Counted from the stretch's first letter, positions 36,559 to 47,579 are shown. The stretch: DNA of 64,000 nucleotides from Nymphaea colorata (GCF_008831285.2 NC_045146.1:7824972-7888971); one strand, 5' to 3'. Notes: generated by a model from the sequence alone, not told the origin. Program-made: numbers and translations.

Positions 36559-36964
36559 TGTTGGAGCTTTGCTAGGAATCTAGATAGCGCACAAACGAAG
36601 ATGCAGAAATTGAAATAACATTCATGATTCATGTGTTTCATAAAGGGCAAAAGAAGAACCTGTAGAGGCGACCGCCGACTGAATGTCGGCGGCTGTGGGA
36701 AGAACAGCTACAGTCCCCATAGAGTCGTTTCCCAACGGCATTGGCGGCAACGATGGTGGCGGCGGCAATGGGTTTCTCTCCTCAGCCATAGCAGCCCAGT
36801 GATGGGGACAGGCAATTCACGTATGACTAAGGGGACCGATTATCCAGACGGTAAAAACTGAATGTGTCTCACACCATCACAAGACACAAGTATTTATACT
36901 TAGGGTCCGAAACAGATATGGACCCGTATCGATGCAGGACTATCCAGATGGAGAAATCCCAACA
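36559..36964 (-). repeat. 5' LTR of the 6.96-kb copia element
   Basis: 406 bp, ends TGTTGG/CCAACA, about 96% identical to 30004-30397. Confidence 0.95.
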
Positions 36965-36969
36965 ATACA
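36965..36969. other. Target-site duplication ATACA, right
   Basis: Identical to 29999-30003. Confidence 0.95.
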
Positions 36970-37986
36970 GCCCTATCAGTTTTATCTTCCTGCAAGTGAG
37001 GGAGTTATCCTGGTCGCAGTGGCATCCTTGTAGTGTGTCTTCTAGCCCATTGAATGGTTGGCTTCACTTAGCTGTTCTTATTTAAGTTCTTGGACAGTGG
37101 ACACAGGAGTTGAGAGAAAGTATTTAAAATGTTCATAAACACCCTCAGATGTTCATGGCATATCTACACTCTTCCAATTCCAAAATAACAGCTGCTTTTG
37201 AGGGTCCTATGGTCGTGAGTCACCTTACCATCTATAGTAAGTTCTGCTTGTGTTTTTCGTTCGAACACTATACAATGTCAACATACCCTCTGTCATCCTC
37301 CACTGTTTACTAGTTGACTTTCGTGAATGAAGAAGTCATGACTCATGATTACTATCAAACTTTGTGTCACTTGCATGTTTTCTAGTGATCTGTTCATGAG
37401 ATGCTTGGTGTTGCATGGTAGAGCATGATTCTTTATTTTGTTTCTGGCCACATATGTGAAACAGAACTTGGTAAAAGATTTTTCATTTAGTTTAAAGCAA
37501 CAACAGTTGCAATTTGATCTGCCAAGAAAAAACTAAAATGTCGACAACACGCAAATGCATATGCTCATCTTTCCACATTTGTTGTGACATGCATATGCTC
37601 ATCTTTCCAATCACTTTAAATTTGGAGGTTCAAACTTATGTCACTCAAGAATCAGAACCTCCAATGGTATGTCCTTTTTTTGCTCTTCTTACAGGATTTA
37701 TCTACAATGGATCTCAGCAACATGAATTTGGTTTCCTACATTGTAATTGTAGGAAGAAGACAACCTTTATGGAAGTGAGATGATATTGTACTCACCAGAG
37801 ACAAGTGGCAACAATATGTCTGTTTTGGTTGGTAGTGGCAATGTGATATGGTTTGGAATCTATATCTTCTCATCGATAGTTGGGTTTATAATATTTGTTA
37901 GTCTTATAGAAGTATTTTATTTAAGACAATTAGATATTTCTACCTGGTGGCTCAAGGGACTTTTGTACATTGTTTGCATGATTTTG

Positions 37987-38023
<37 letters not shown>

Positions 38024-38480
38024 TCATGATCATCCAAAAAACACATTGGTACACACTTAGAAATAGCTCATATTGAATGAACGTTTAAAGTTTTTTGATA
38101 TATTTTGTGATTTGAAAAGATGGCTCATATCCCATTGGTTTTATCTCTATAGGCCCCACTGCAAGGGAAGTATACATATGAATGAAGCTTTTTCCTTTGT
38201 TGTCAAATGTTAGTCAAGGAATGCATTTTTACCTTTGTTTAACAACTGAAAAGAGTTTTTACCTACACCTGCCAAATCAGATGTGCAATGCTTCATTTTT
38301 TTCAGCTTTATATGATACAGATTCTTTTTTCCTTTTCTGTTATTTTCAAATGCAAGCAATTTGTTGCTAGATGAAAATGAAACTTCTAAACGCTCTAGTT
38401 TACACTATTCACCTATGTTAGACTATTCATATATTTGTATATTCTTATTTCATAAAAACTTTTTTCAGTACATGATCTTC
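36970..38480. other. Intergenic or intronic DNA, no gene recognised
   Basis: Several short plus-strand frames exist, but none resembles a protein family. It could be intron sequence upstream of the STT3 pseudogene; no earlier STT3 exon was found here. Confidence 0.4.
37991..38020. repeat. (TC)15 microsatellite
   Basis: Perfect TC run of 30 bp. Confidence 0.95.
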
Positions 38481-38737
38481 AAGAGCTATGTCACGTAGGT
38501 ACGGGTAATGGGAAACGGTATAGGTAATCTTTCGCCAATCTCGGTACGGCGATACAATGATAATTATATATATTTTCATTCAAAAAATAAAAGAAATTGA
38601 AAAAACAAATGATATCATCACATCACTAACACAATGTTCATTTTCTAGTTCCTACATATAATCTCATAAAAAAACATAAAATGTTCCTTTCATAGTTCCT
38701 ACATATAATCTAAAAAAAAAACATAAATAGACTGAGA

Positions 38738-41019
38738 TCATTCTTTCGGTTCTTCTTCTTCTTCCATGGCCACCTCCGCAACGCCCTCCTCATCTACCTC
38801 TACCTTGTGTAGTGTACATGGTTCATTTAACCCTGAATTAAGATGGTCTAGATCATCCTCTCCTGTGAAGTTAAATTTTTCACCATTCACATCCCAATTT
38901 TTAATGCTTCCTTCCCTATAAAAGGATAAGAATTAAGAATATAATTATCAAGTAATCAAGAATATAGATACGAAAAATTTACAAGTCAATAAGTGTTGAC
39001 TTACCTGTATTCATCATTGTTTCGTAAAAGTAAACAAAGGTTAGAATGCACATAAACTAGATCTTATGCATGCTTGCTTGTAATTTGTTTCTCTTAATGT
39101 TGTGAATATGTGAATAGGTGCAACAATTCCTTTCAGAGCATGAAGATGTAGCAGGCTGAACTAACAACCTCAAAGCAAGGTACTCAAGCAAGGTATAGAG
39201 GAGTGGGATAAGCATGTCTACGTTTGACCCACCAAGGAATAGGTAGATATATGTCTCTCTCTACCATTGCAGCCATATTTTCATTTCTTGTAGAAAAGCT
39301 TGTAAACTCATTATGAGCTCGTTCATTTTGATATGGATTTATAAAAATTTTATTAAGACATGTCAACCTATGTCTCCATAATTCATGATCTATATATGGT
39401 GGGGTTCTTTCAACACCTTCAGAGAGCCACTTTAATCCATAATAGGGTTCAATGAGTGTGTCATGCATTGCAAAGGAGTGTTGCTCTTATCCCATCTTGT
39501 TACTAATATATTGTGCACATGATAAAAAAAATCTGAATCTTCAAGTGCAAAGTCCTTCTCATGATTGAAAATGACTTCTCATAATTTTTCAATCATATTA
39601 TCCCACATCTCATAAACACAATGAAGCATTGGCTTATCACAATCAAGTGCCCTCAACATCTCCCAAATAGGCTATGCGAATGCAAGCAAATAAGAGATTT
39701 TATCCTAAAAAATGTTATCAACAAGCAATCGTTTGATGGTTTGAGCCTTGTCATCATCATCAGCACGATAGAAGTTCCAATAGTCATCTGTCACCATATT
39801 GATTAATGCACTTTTATGATTCTCTTCAACATAACAATGATAGAAGCAAAATGTGTCCTTGCAATTCTTAACTACTTCAAATCAGTATATCTATTATAAA
39901 TGGAAAGCGTATGCTGATGATTAACTATGAAGTTTCTAATGTTTTTAACATCTCTCTCTAAGTCTTCAATCCACAAACACAATTCATAAGCACGAAATTC
40001 TTGTTCTTTACTTGGTAGATTACATATACTTTTGAATGCCAAATTTAAACTATGGACTGCACAAGGTGTCCAAACAATGTGAGGATATTCATGTTCCACT
40101 AGAAGACCAACAGCTCTACATATAGGTGCATTATCTGTAATCATCTAGACAACCTTATCTTTTCCAACTTCTTCAATCAACTCTAAAAGTCATCCTTTCA
40201 AATACTTAGCATTTTAAAATTCACCAAATGCATCTATTGCTTTAAGAAAGATTGGCCCATTAGCTGAAGTTGCAATAAAGTTAATAAGTGGGTTGCCTTT
40301 GAATATATGTCCAGCCATCAGATACAATTGAAATTTCATGTCGCTCCCACATCAAGTTTTGATATTGTAGCAATTTATCTATTCGACTATTCTCTTGTTG
40401 TAGGATAATGGTTCAAAGCCTTTCAGAGCTTGGTATAACATATCCAGACATGTTGTTACTTGCCAAAGATGTAACTAGATCCTTCCATTATGAATTTCTA
40501 GCTGCATTAAATGGTATGTAACTAGAAAAGAATAATGTTCCAACTTTTTTATCTAGTCTTTTTTGTTAAAGCAAACATCTGCTTAATAGATTTTTGAGAT
40601 GTGCCCACCTTTTTTTTTTCTGACCTTCGTATGCATCAGCGTATATGAATACTAAAGGAATGTTAATAAAACTAGATGATTTCTCTCTTTTCTTCATATC
40701 ATATTGTTCTTGCTCTTTCTTCAACTCATTCACATTATCAAAATTGATCTTTTAACACTTTTGAATACCATAAGTTTTTTATTTGCAGTAGATGTGCTTT
40801 AACCCTTGTATATGTCTCATTGAACTCCTTTTTACAAAAAGAACATTCAAAGATTACATTCCCACCACCTCTAGGAGCATTTCTTTTCCTTTCTATATAA
40901 CTCCATAATGGCTGGTCCTTTTGTGACTGTGATAAATTACATGTAGCTGCAGCTCTCAATGCACAACTTGAACTTGTAGATGTAGAAGTAGTTCCCTTTC
41001 CTTTACTTGAGGCAGCCAT
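38738..41019 (-). pseudogene. hAT transposase with N-terminal BED zinc finger, decayed
   Basis: ATG 41019-41017 opens MAASSKGKGTTSTSTSSSCA. Then comes PLWSYIERKRNAPRGG with FECSFCKKEFNETYTRVKAH, a BED-type C-x2-C...H finger that binds DNA. Frames at 40144-39872 read MITDNAPICRAVGLLVEHEY then WTPCAVHSLNLAFK, the D-N-A and C-A-H-x-L-N-L core of DUF659/hAT transposases. At 39468-39184 MHDTLIEPYYGLKWLSEG continues it. The last exon (38918-38738) is acidic and ends EEEEEPKE at TGA, after a recognisable GT-AG intron at about 38919-39004. Stops and shifts occur between blocks, so no full protein is made. Confidence 0.8.
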
Positions 41020-41464
41020 ATTATAACAAAGATAATTAAACAAGCAAGTAACTTAAATATACTTGAAAAACATAAAACAACATATAACAACAACAATCAT
41101 AAGCTGCATAACTTATAAGTTATAAATTTATAATCAAATTAACGTACATCTCTGAAAACTCGACAAGGGAATTTGCAAAAAAAACTAAAGAGATATGACT
41201 CCTAATTGGGACAAAACAACACAAGAAACAACAAAATAAACATGTGGATCGATTATTAAAAATCAAAATGAAACAAATAATGAACCTAACAAATGAATCT
41301 AAGTATCAACCATAATAACACGAGGGAACTCAAGAAACAAATTGAAACTCGATAAAATTCATCCTCTCATGTTGCTAATCAAAATCAACAAAAAAAAAGG
41401 AACCATTAAACACATCGAACAAGTCAACACACAAAACCAAACAACACTCAATCGAGTTGCCCAA

Positions 41465-41850
41465 ACTGTCAAACCCCCAAAAATTGGGGCAACCCTAAAA
41501 ACAGCCAAATGAAAAAACCTGTCATCGCTGACTCGCTGCCCATCGCTAGTCGCTGCACAAGTTCCCATCTGACGTCCGTCGATAGCTGCCGAAGTTGTCA
41601 AACCCCCAAAAATTGCAGCAACCCTAAAAACCATCAAATGAAGAAACCTGCCGCCGACTCGCCGTCCATCGCCAGTCGCTGCCCAAGCTCCCGCCAGATG
41701 TCCATTGCTAGCTACCTGAACTGTCAAACCCCTAACAGTTGCAGCAACCCTAAAAACTGCCAAATGAAGAAACCTGCCGTAGGCGTCCGTCGCCGTCCGT
41801 CACCAATGGCTGCCGAAGCTCCCGTCGGTCCATTGCTAGCTGCCCAAGCA
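41465..41850. repeat. Three tandem ~127-bp GC-rich units upstream of the hAT transposase
   Basis: Units start at about 41465, 41594 and 41720. Each begins with a TGTCAAACCCC phrase and carries GCAACCCTAAAAAC, AAATGAAGAAACCTG and a CCGTCGC-rich part. They lie between the transposase start and the right end of the element, where hAT elements often hold subterminal repeats. Confidence 0.8.
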
Positions 41851-42055
41851 CCCGCCGGAAAACCAAAGAAGATCGAAAGGGGGAAGAAAAGGCGAGCATC
41901 ATTGGCAAATTTACATTTTATTATGGTTTGGGTCTGGTTCTGACCTGAAACCAGATCCAAACGCACCAAAATGTACCCACGTACCCGTTTTGGTGTACCA
42001 ACATACGGGTACAGGTACGCGGGTCTCCCCCACATACCATGGTGACATTGTTCAG

Positions 42056-43056
42056 GTGCCATTATATATTACAATCTGTGGCTGGGAGTTATGACAATGA
42101 AGCTGTGGCAATTGCCTTGATATTCACATCTTATCTATACATAAAGGTTGCAATCTTCCTTTATTTTTTAGTTTGTTGGCATATAAACTCATGTGATTCT
42201 TACATTTGCTTACTTTAAATGGCTGCTGTTTTGCTGTTGAAGTTGACACATATACTGATTTTGGCTTCATTCCTTTGATTCTTTGAATTATCAGACATTG
42301 AATACAGGATCTATTTTTTATGCTACTTTGAAAATTTGAATGCCCTTGCATACTTTTACATGGTAATTGGTATGCCTTATATATTAATCTTTTCTATAAT
42401 CTTGTTCTTATGTTATGGTTTCCTGATTATCTGCTTTGCAGGTTTGCTCATGGGGAGGATGCACATTTATTATAAACCTTATTCCAATGCATGTGCTTCT
42501 GTGCATTATCACTGGGCACTACTCATATAGACTCTATATTGCTTTTGCTCCTCTTGTAAGTAGCTGAAATACAGGATAAATACTTGAAGTTATGTTTCTC
42601 TTCCTTCTTTTTAAAATTTGAAGTTCCGTCCTTTCCCCTTTTCTTTTGCTTGATTGGAAGACATTCTCATCAGATGAAACCTACGTAATTCTAGTTTCTC
42701 ATGCAGGTTGACATCGGGACTCTTTTCTCTGCAATGGTCCATGTTGTTGGCTTTAATGATGTGATGACCTCGGAGCATTTTGCATCATTCTTGGTCGATG
42801 GTTTACTCTCAATAAGCTGTTGTGGTTATAAATAGTCAAACAAATGTTTTAAGTTATCAAAGCTTTATGGTTATAAACCAAAAGACACAACTTTACTATA
42901 GTTTGTCGTAAAATTTTAGCTTGTTTCCCTGAAAATATGACTGATTGTGTTTGCAGGTCTTCATCATTATACACGTGGTGTCTCTGGTGCATTACATCAA
43001 AGGTCTTCTTTCCCCAAAATGTGTAAAGTTTCTGTAACACTTGTTACTACTGGAAT
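42056..43056 (+). pseudogene. STT3: STT3 oligosaccharyltransferase subunit pseudogene, five internal exons
   Basis: Five phase-0 exons match plant STT3 (A or B), the catalytic membrane subunit of the ER oligosaccharyltransferase that adds N-glycans. Exon 1, 42056-42146, contains SVAGSYDNEAVAIALIFTSY. Exon 2, 42296-42363, has TLNTGSIFYAT and ALAYFYM. Exon 3, 42442-42555, has [20 protein letters not shown]. Exon 4, 42707-42793, ends VGFNDVMTSEHFASFL. Exon 5, 42957-43056, starts VFIIIHVVSLVHYIKGLLSP. Introns start GT and end AG, so this is not a processed copy. Damage is clear: a 2-base loss before SVAG, a lost Phe codon, about 8 extra bases in exon 2 and a one-base loss in exon 5. The first and last thirds of the ~735-780-residue protein are absent, including the WWDYG motif region. 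Confidence 0.85.
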
Positions 43057-43059
43057 GTA

Positions 43060-43700
43060 AGTTTGCAGGCCTGATAAGAACACTATGAATTTAATGGACC
43101 AAATTCAGATAGATGAATTTCACAGAGACAAGTCCATCACTTGATACTGATTAGGAGACTCTCAAAGGGATGATCTCTCCTTTTCTCATGGTCCCATGCA
43201 GTCAAGCTGAACATGATGACAAATGCCACCAGAGTCTCCAATTGTTTGCTGAACACACTAGTTAAATCTCCTTTAGTTTTTGGAGGCTTTTAGCCAGTCC
43301 ATGTATCAAGTGGAGCTTTGTTGGTTCATGTGGAATTGCTTGTGCTCTATAAACATTCATGATCTAATTTTGAAGATATCTTTACGGTCCATTCTGTTGC
43401 TATCTGACTGGCCCTCATTCCTCCAACATGTTGCCTGGGTAGGAATACCAACTGCTCTTGCATGGCTTCCAACTGACTTGCTCATCAAAGTATGACGCGT
43501 AGTATATATCAACTGAAATTATAGTGATCTCCCATATGGCCTATAATATTTACCTTCCATGTTTCTGCAATCTGATAAGATTGATTATGTATTATTTTCA
43601 GATTTGCACAGGGTGTATATATGTGAGAAAAAGTTATGAAAATTTAGACTATTTGATATGTATGGTTAAAAAAAAAAAAAAAGTAACGGTGTTTAATTCA
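43060..43700. other. Intergenic DNA downstream of the STT3 pseudogene
   Basis: A 71-codon plus-strand frame at 43280-43495 is hydrophobic but not recognised as STT3 or anything else. Nothing further seen. Confidence 0.4.
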
Positions 43701-43715
43701 CTGGATTAGTTCCGG

Positions 43716-44320
43716 CCAGTGGTGGAGCCAGCGTGGGGCTGGTGTGGGCGCCTGCCCACGCCAGCCCATCGTTCCCCTCCCAACACCTTACTCCCACTAC
43801 CTCCAAAAGCAAACCGGGAAAGAGAAACTAATTCCTCTGTTTTCCTAGGCGCCCACGTCAGCCCATCGTTCCCCTCCCAACACCTTACTCCCACTACCTC
43901 CAAAAGCAAACTGGGAAAGAAAAACTAATTCTTCTGTTTCCCTCTCAAATTCCCAACGAAATCTGTGTGAAAGGCTGCAACAAAGGGGAAAAGGACTTAG
44001 AACTTTCCTTACAGAGGTAGAGGAGGAGAAGGGGAAAAAAAGAAAAAGGAGTCAGATGTGTAGCTTTTTCACCAGACCTCGGTAGGAGGAAGAGAACGAC
44101 ACAAAGACTGTCGAAGAAACCAACCTTTCATAGGCTCGTAGTTTATTTTCTTGCTTCCAGGTTCCCTTCGGCTGTTCCATCTGTAGTTTATTTTCTTGCT
44201 TCCAGGTTCCCTTCGGCTGTTCCATCTGTTACTATGTACTAGTGCCCCATAGTCAAAAGAAAAAATTCACATTCTATGTACTAGTACCCCATAACCAAAA
44301 ATTTCTGGCTCCGCCACTGG
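43716..44320. mobile_element. hAT-like MITE, 605 bp, with inverted ends CCAGTGGYGGAGCCAG
   Basis: CCAGTGGTGGAGCCAG (43716-43731) is inverted at 44305-44320 with one difference. Taking CAGTGG as the hAT-style end, the adjacent 8-mers GTTCCGGC and GTTCTGTG agree at 5 of 8 positions, a possible worn target duplication. Inside, about 97 bp starting GCGCC is duplicated (about 43748-43848 and 43849-43945). A 46-bp phrase with CTTGCTTCCAGGTTCCCTTC also occurs twice (44138-44230), and CTATGTACTAGT twice near 44232 and 44275. No transposase is present. Confidence 0.75.
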
Positions 44321-44329
44321 TTCTGTGCA

Positions 44330-44780
44330 TCGATCTACAGCAGTGATCAAATCTACCGCTGGATCTATAATGGTGATACCTAAATCACCTCTCACCGGTA
44401 TAACCTTTTCAGGAAGCGGAATGTACAACGGCCTATATACCGGTGCAGGACCTTCTTTTTTAAAAAAAAAATGCAAAACAACGGGCATCCTTCAATGGAA
44501 CCAGTCGCTCAGATCCTAGTCATGACTCGAGGTTGAAATCGTATCCAATGAACCGAAGAAAGTTTTTTTATTTTTCGACAGCCAACAGTGGAATCTTGAG
44601 TGACAAGAAAGCAATAGGGAGAAGAAATGCGGGCACGACAGAGGAGCCGCAGAAAAAGGAGTGAACATTATTTAAAGGGTGTATGATGGTGACAAAAATC
44701 TATACCGGTGGTTAGATTCATGGGTATAGGTTTGCTTTCACGGGCAAACCGCCTGTCTCCATTATAGACACACCAGAATA
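44330..44780. mobile_element. TE fragment with CCGGTATA motifs
   Basis: CTCACCGGTATAACC, CCTATATACCGGTGC and CTATACCGGTGG recur in both orientations. The same words occur at 27919-28035, so both are probably pieces of one transposon family. Confidence 0.4.
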
Positions 44781-44784
44781 CATT

Positions 44785-44787
<3 letters not shown>

Positions 44788-44876
<89 letters not shown>
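44788..44876. repeat. (AT)44 microsatellite
   Basis: Uninterrupted AT run of 89 bp. Confidence 0.96.
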
Positions 44877-44879
<3 letters not shown>

Positions 44880-44959
44880 TGACACTAAAATTTTTATTAT
44901 ACTTTGTATTTAACTGTTTTTCTTGTTTAAAATCAGAATGTCTTTTAACCGTTCGAGTT

Positions 44960-45210
44960 ACATGGGTACTTCAGTAAGCTCCAGATACCGTGTCACCGTA
45001 AGCTGACCTAAAATGTGCACTTAGATATACTTGAGTTGTTTTTAGCTTGAAGCTGATCCTTGATTTAATTTTTTCTAACTCAGTTTTCATTTTGTTATTG
45101 TTTATTAACATATAATGTTTTTATTTATAGCACTCTTATATAAATGTTGTTATTATTTTGTTATATATATATATATATATATATCCTACCATATTCTCGT
45201 ACCCACACCG
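44960..45210. repeat. Dispersed repeat, copy A (partner at 62412-62700)
   Basis: Shares TTTTTAGCTTGAAGCTGATC, TTTTTTCTAACTCAGTTTTC and TATAAATGTTG in the same order with copy B. It ends with a dinucleotide run and then CCATATTCTCGTACCC, against CCGTATCCATGTACCC in copy B. Confidence 0.75.
45162..45184. repeat. (TA)11 microsatellite within repeat copy A
   Basis: TA run at the place where copy B has a TG run (62643-62675). Confidence 0.95.
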
Positions 45211-45299
45211 ATGAATATATTAACAATTCCCAAAGGTTGAAAATGTTGAGAAATGGAATCCGTTGTAATAACTAAAACTATATTTCAAACTCATGTACG

Positions 45300-45349
45300 G
45301 CCAAATTAATTGGTCATACAACCAACCATAAGAAGTATCAAATCCAAAT

Positions 45350-45428
<79 letters not shown>

Positions 45429-45475
45429 TATGTTTAAATAAGCTGTCTAAACAGTTGGTTGTGTAACTAAAACAC
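45300..45475. repeat. Imperfect inverted repeat enclosing an (AT)37 tract
   Basis: The left arm GGTCATACAACCAACC and the right arm GTTGGTTGTGTAAC are near-inverse and flank the AT run at 45352-45426. This is MITE-like; no target duplication was established. Confidence 0.6.
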
Positions 45476-45924
45476 TCCCAAATTTACTTTTCCTTTTAGC
45501 ATCTTGTTCTATTGTTCAATTTACAGGGTTAAATGAAATAGCATGAAGAATGCTTGTATCAACATGAATTGTATTCTAACCCAGACGTATTGAGAACGTC
45601 CGCATGAATGTTGTGTTTCGTTTTCTGTTTCACATTGAGGTCAGCGGTACGCATACAAGAATGAAACAGCAGTAAGCGAAAAGGGTATAGGTACCGAAGT
45701 TGGTAACATACTCTGCGTTGTGTATGATTTTTTCGTGCGTCATTTTAATCATAACAAAAAAATGATTATGATTAATACAAAAAGAAAACTTTTGTATAAA
45801 CAAAAAAAGAAAAGCACAAAAAAGATTTTGATATTCTATAAAGGTAAAACTTGTCAGTCTATATATGCATGACCAACATACCATTTGAGAGGCAAAGAAA
45901 TGTCTTTGTTTTTGTTTTTTCTGT

Positions 45925-46160
45925 ACCCCTTATAATATTATCTCATACCTATGTTTTTATCTCATACACATTTTCTGATACTTATTTCATTATCTCATAC
46001 ACATTATCTTGTACTTCTATTATTATCTCATATATCTATCATTATTTCATATTTCTTTCATTATCTTATACCCCAGTCATTATTACCATACTACTTCTTG
46101 TCATTTTCTCAAACGCTATGGGTATGAAAAAATGATTGGGGTAAGAGATAATAGGAATGT
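45925..46160. mobile_element. MITE-like element with TCATTATCTCATACC words
   Basis: ATTATCTCATAC-type words repeat every 15-30 bp. The inverse form appears at the right side (GGGTATGAAAAAATGATTGG, GTAAGAGATAATAGG), giving partial hairpin symmetry. A related copy lies at 49370-49580, on the other side of the metacaspase gene. Confidence 0.5.
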
Positions 46161-46384
46161 ATGGATATTAAAATAAATATACGTATTGGTAGCAAGGTTC
46201 ACATTCAGCATACACTCGTTATGCATATGGAGTGGTGCACAGAACTTGATCTCTTTAGACACTATTGTCAGGAACTGGATTCAATTATAGGGCTAGATCC
46301 AGATGGTTCGCTCACTACAAATACAAAGAAAGAAACTCGACCGTCAACGCATGGAAAATGTGGAACCAAGTGATATATAGTTAA

Positions 46385-46560
46385 TGGATCCCGTAGGGGC
46401 AGAGGCAGGTGTGAGTAGGCAATTGCCTACACCGATCACAAAAAAAAATTAATTTTTACGTTGATATTTAAGAGAAATTTTTTTATGTGTATAATGATGT
46501 TTTTTAAAAATTTAAAATTTTATAACTATTGTCCTTAAACCAAAATTTTCTAGCTGGGCC
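46385..46560. mobile_element. hAT-like MITE fragment (possible)
   Basis: GGGGCAGAGGCAGGTGTGAG followed by TAGGCAATTGCCTACACC resembles the terminus plus palindrome at 43720-43760. About 140 bp later CTAGCTGGGCC may be the other end. Confidence 0.35.
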
Positions 46561-46579
46561 TTAAATCCACGTCAAACTT

Positions 46580-47570
46580 GTAGCATGTTTCCCAAGGGTC
46601 TCTACTCGATCGATCCAGGTGCGATTGCTGCACTCATGTCCTCCGTCGATTGTTGCTGCTACACTTGCTTTCTTTCATTTTTCATCAAGCAATGCGTTGG
46701 CCTAAACGTAGAAGCTTGTGAAGGCCAAAACCATACGACAAGTGTTGCTTCTACGGTTTCACAATAGCTTTGTTACAAATAAAATATAAGTGATTAAGTC
46801 CTGCCGTTGCCAAGTACAACTATGGAAGAAGCCACCACTTTAAAACCACTTCCGAGTTTACATCACTCGCTATTGATGATATCATGGTGCCGTCCAAGGT
46901 TGTACGAGCATCAACATGTATATATCGTAGCTACAAATACAGTTTTCCGGTCTTAAATGTTAACATTTTGTATTAGTATAAAACGACGAAGGAAAAAAAA
47001 AAATATCATTACATTTTAAAACAATCAAATTATCAATGAAAAAAAAGGTGGCCAAAATGTTAAAAATAAAATGTGAAAATAAAAATCTAGCAAGTAAAAC
47101 TGAAAAACGAAAAAACGTGAAAAAATGAAAAAAAAGAAAAAAAGTTAGCTTTTTCCATTTTTTTCGTGTTTTATTTGGATGACAGTTTTGTATGTTTTAA
47201 ACACATTTTTATTTAATAATACGTGTTTTGTGTGGCTATATTGGTATATATTAAGAATAAATTTAAAGCTTGCATTAAAAACAACAGTAGATATAAATTG
47301 TATTTTAATACAAAATGCTTTAGGAAGTAAGCGAGATATTTTTTGAGAATCATTAACTAATTAAAAACATGAATTTCTTGTACTAGCTGTTATCTAGCTA
47401 CACAACATCGCCATTTCCATCTGAAAGCGATTAGATTAGTTCACACTAATCTGTATTTTATGTATTCGGAATCGAGCTGCACTAACGCAGGATACATGAC
47501 TTTTTCGCAAGAGCGTAAGGTGCCGTGCACGAAGAAGTAGAAGTAATGGTGAAAAGAGGGTACTTCAATC
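46580..47570. other. Region upstream of the metacaspase, no gene recognised
   Basis: AT-rich. An imperfect hairpin of A/T runs lies at 47106-47174 (left arm ACGAAAAAACGTGAAAAAAT, right arm CCATTTTTTTCGTGTTTT). No conserved coding frame. Confidence 0.4.
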
Positions 47571-47579
47571 CATAGTGCT

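Larger units (their letters stand above)
30004..36964 (-). mobile_element. Full-length Ty1/copia retrotransposon, 6961 bp
   Basis: LTRs of 394 and 406 bp begin TGTTGG and end CCAACA, and ATACA duplications flank both sides. Order on the minus strand is 5' LTR, primer site, long GC-rich leader (34703-36558), gag, protease, integrase, RT, RNase H, polypurine tract, 3' LTR. By eye the LTRs differ at 16 substitutions in 394 aligned positions plus one 12-bp indel, about 4%. All catalytic motifs I can check are present, but several nonsense codons break the frame. It is a distinct lineage from the 4.7-kb element: longer LTRs, different leader and a different primer site. Confidence 0.96.
38486..42050 (-). 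mobile_element. Decayed hAT transposon (limits approximate)
   Basis: The ends share CTATGTCACGTAGGTACGGG (38486-38505) and, in reverse complement, CAATGTCACCATGGTATG (42033-42050). Both are followed by GTACGGGTA-type words. The interior holds a BED-finger/hAT-type transposase remnant. No exact 8-bp target duplication was found, so the limits are approximate. The right end lies 5 bp from an STT3 exon. Confidence 0.6.
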
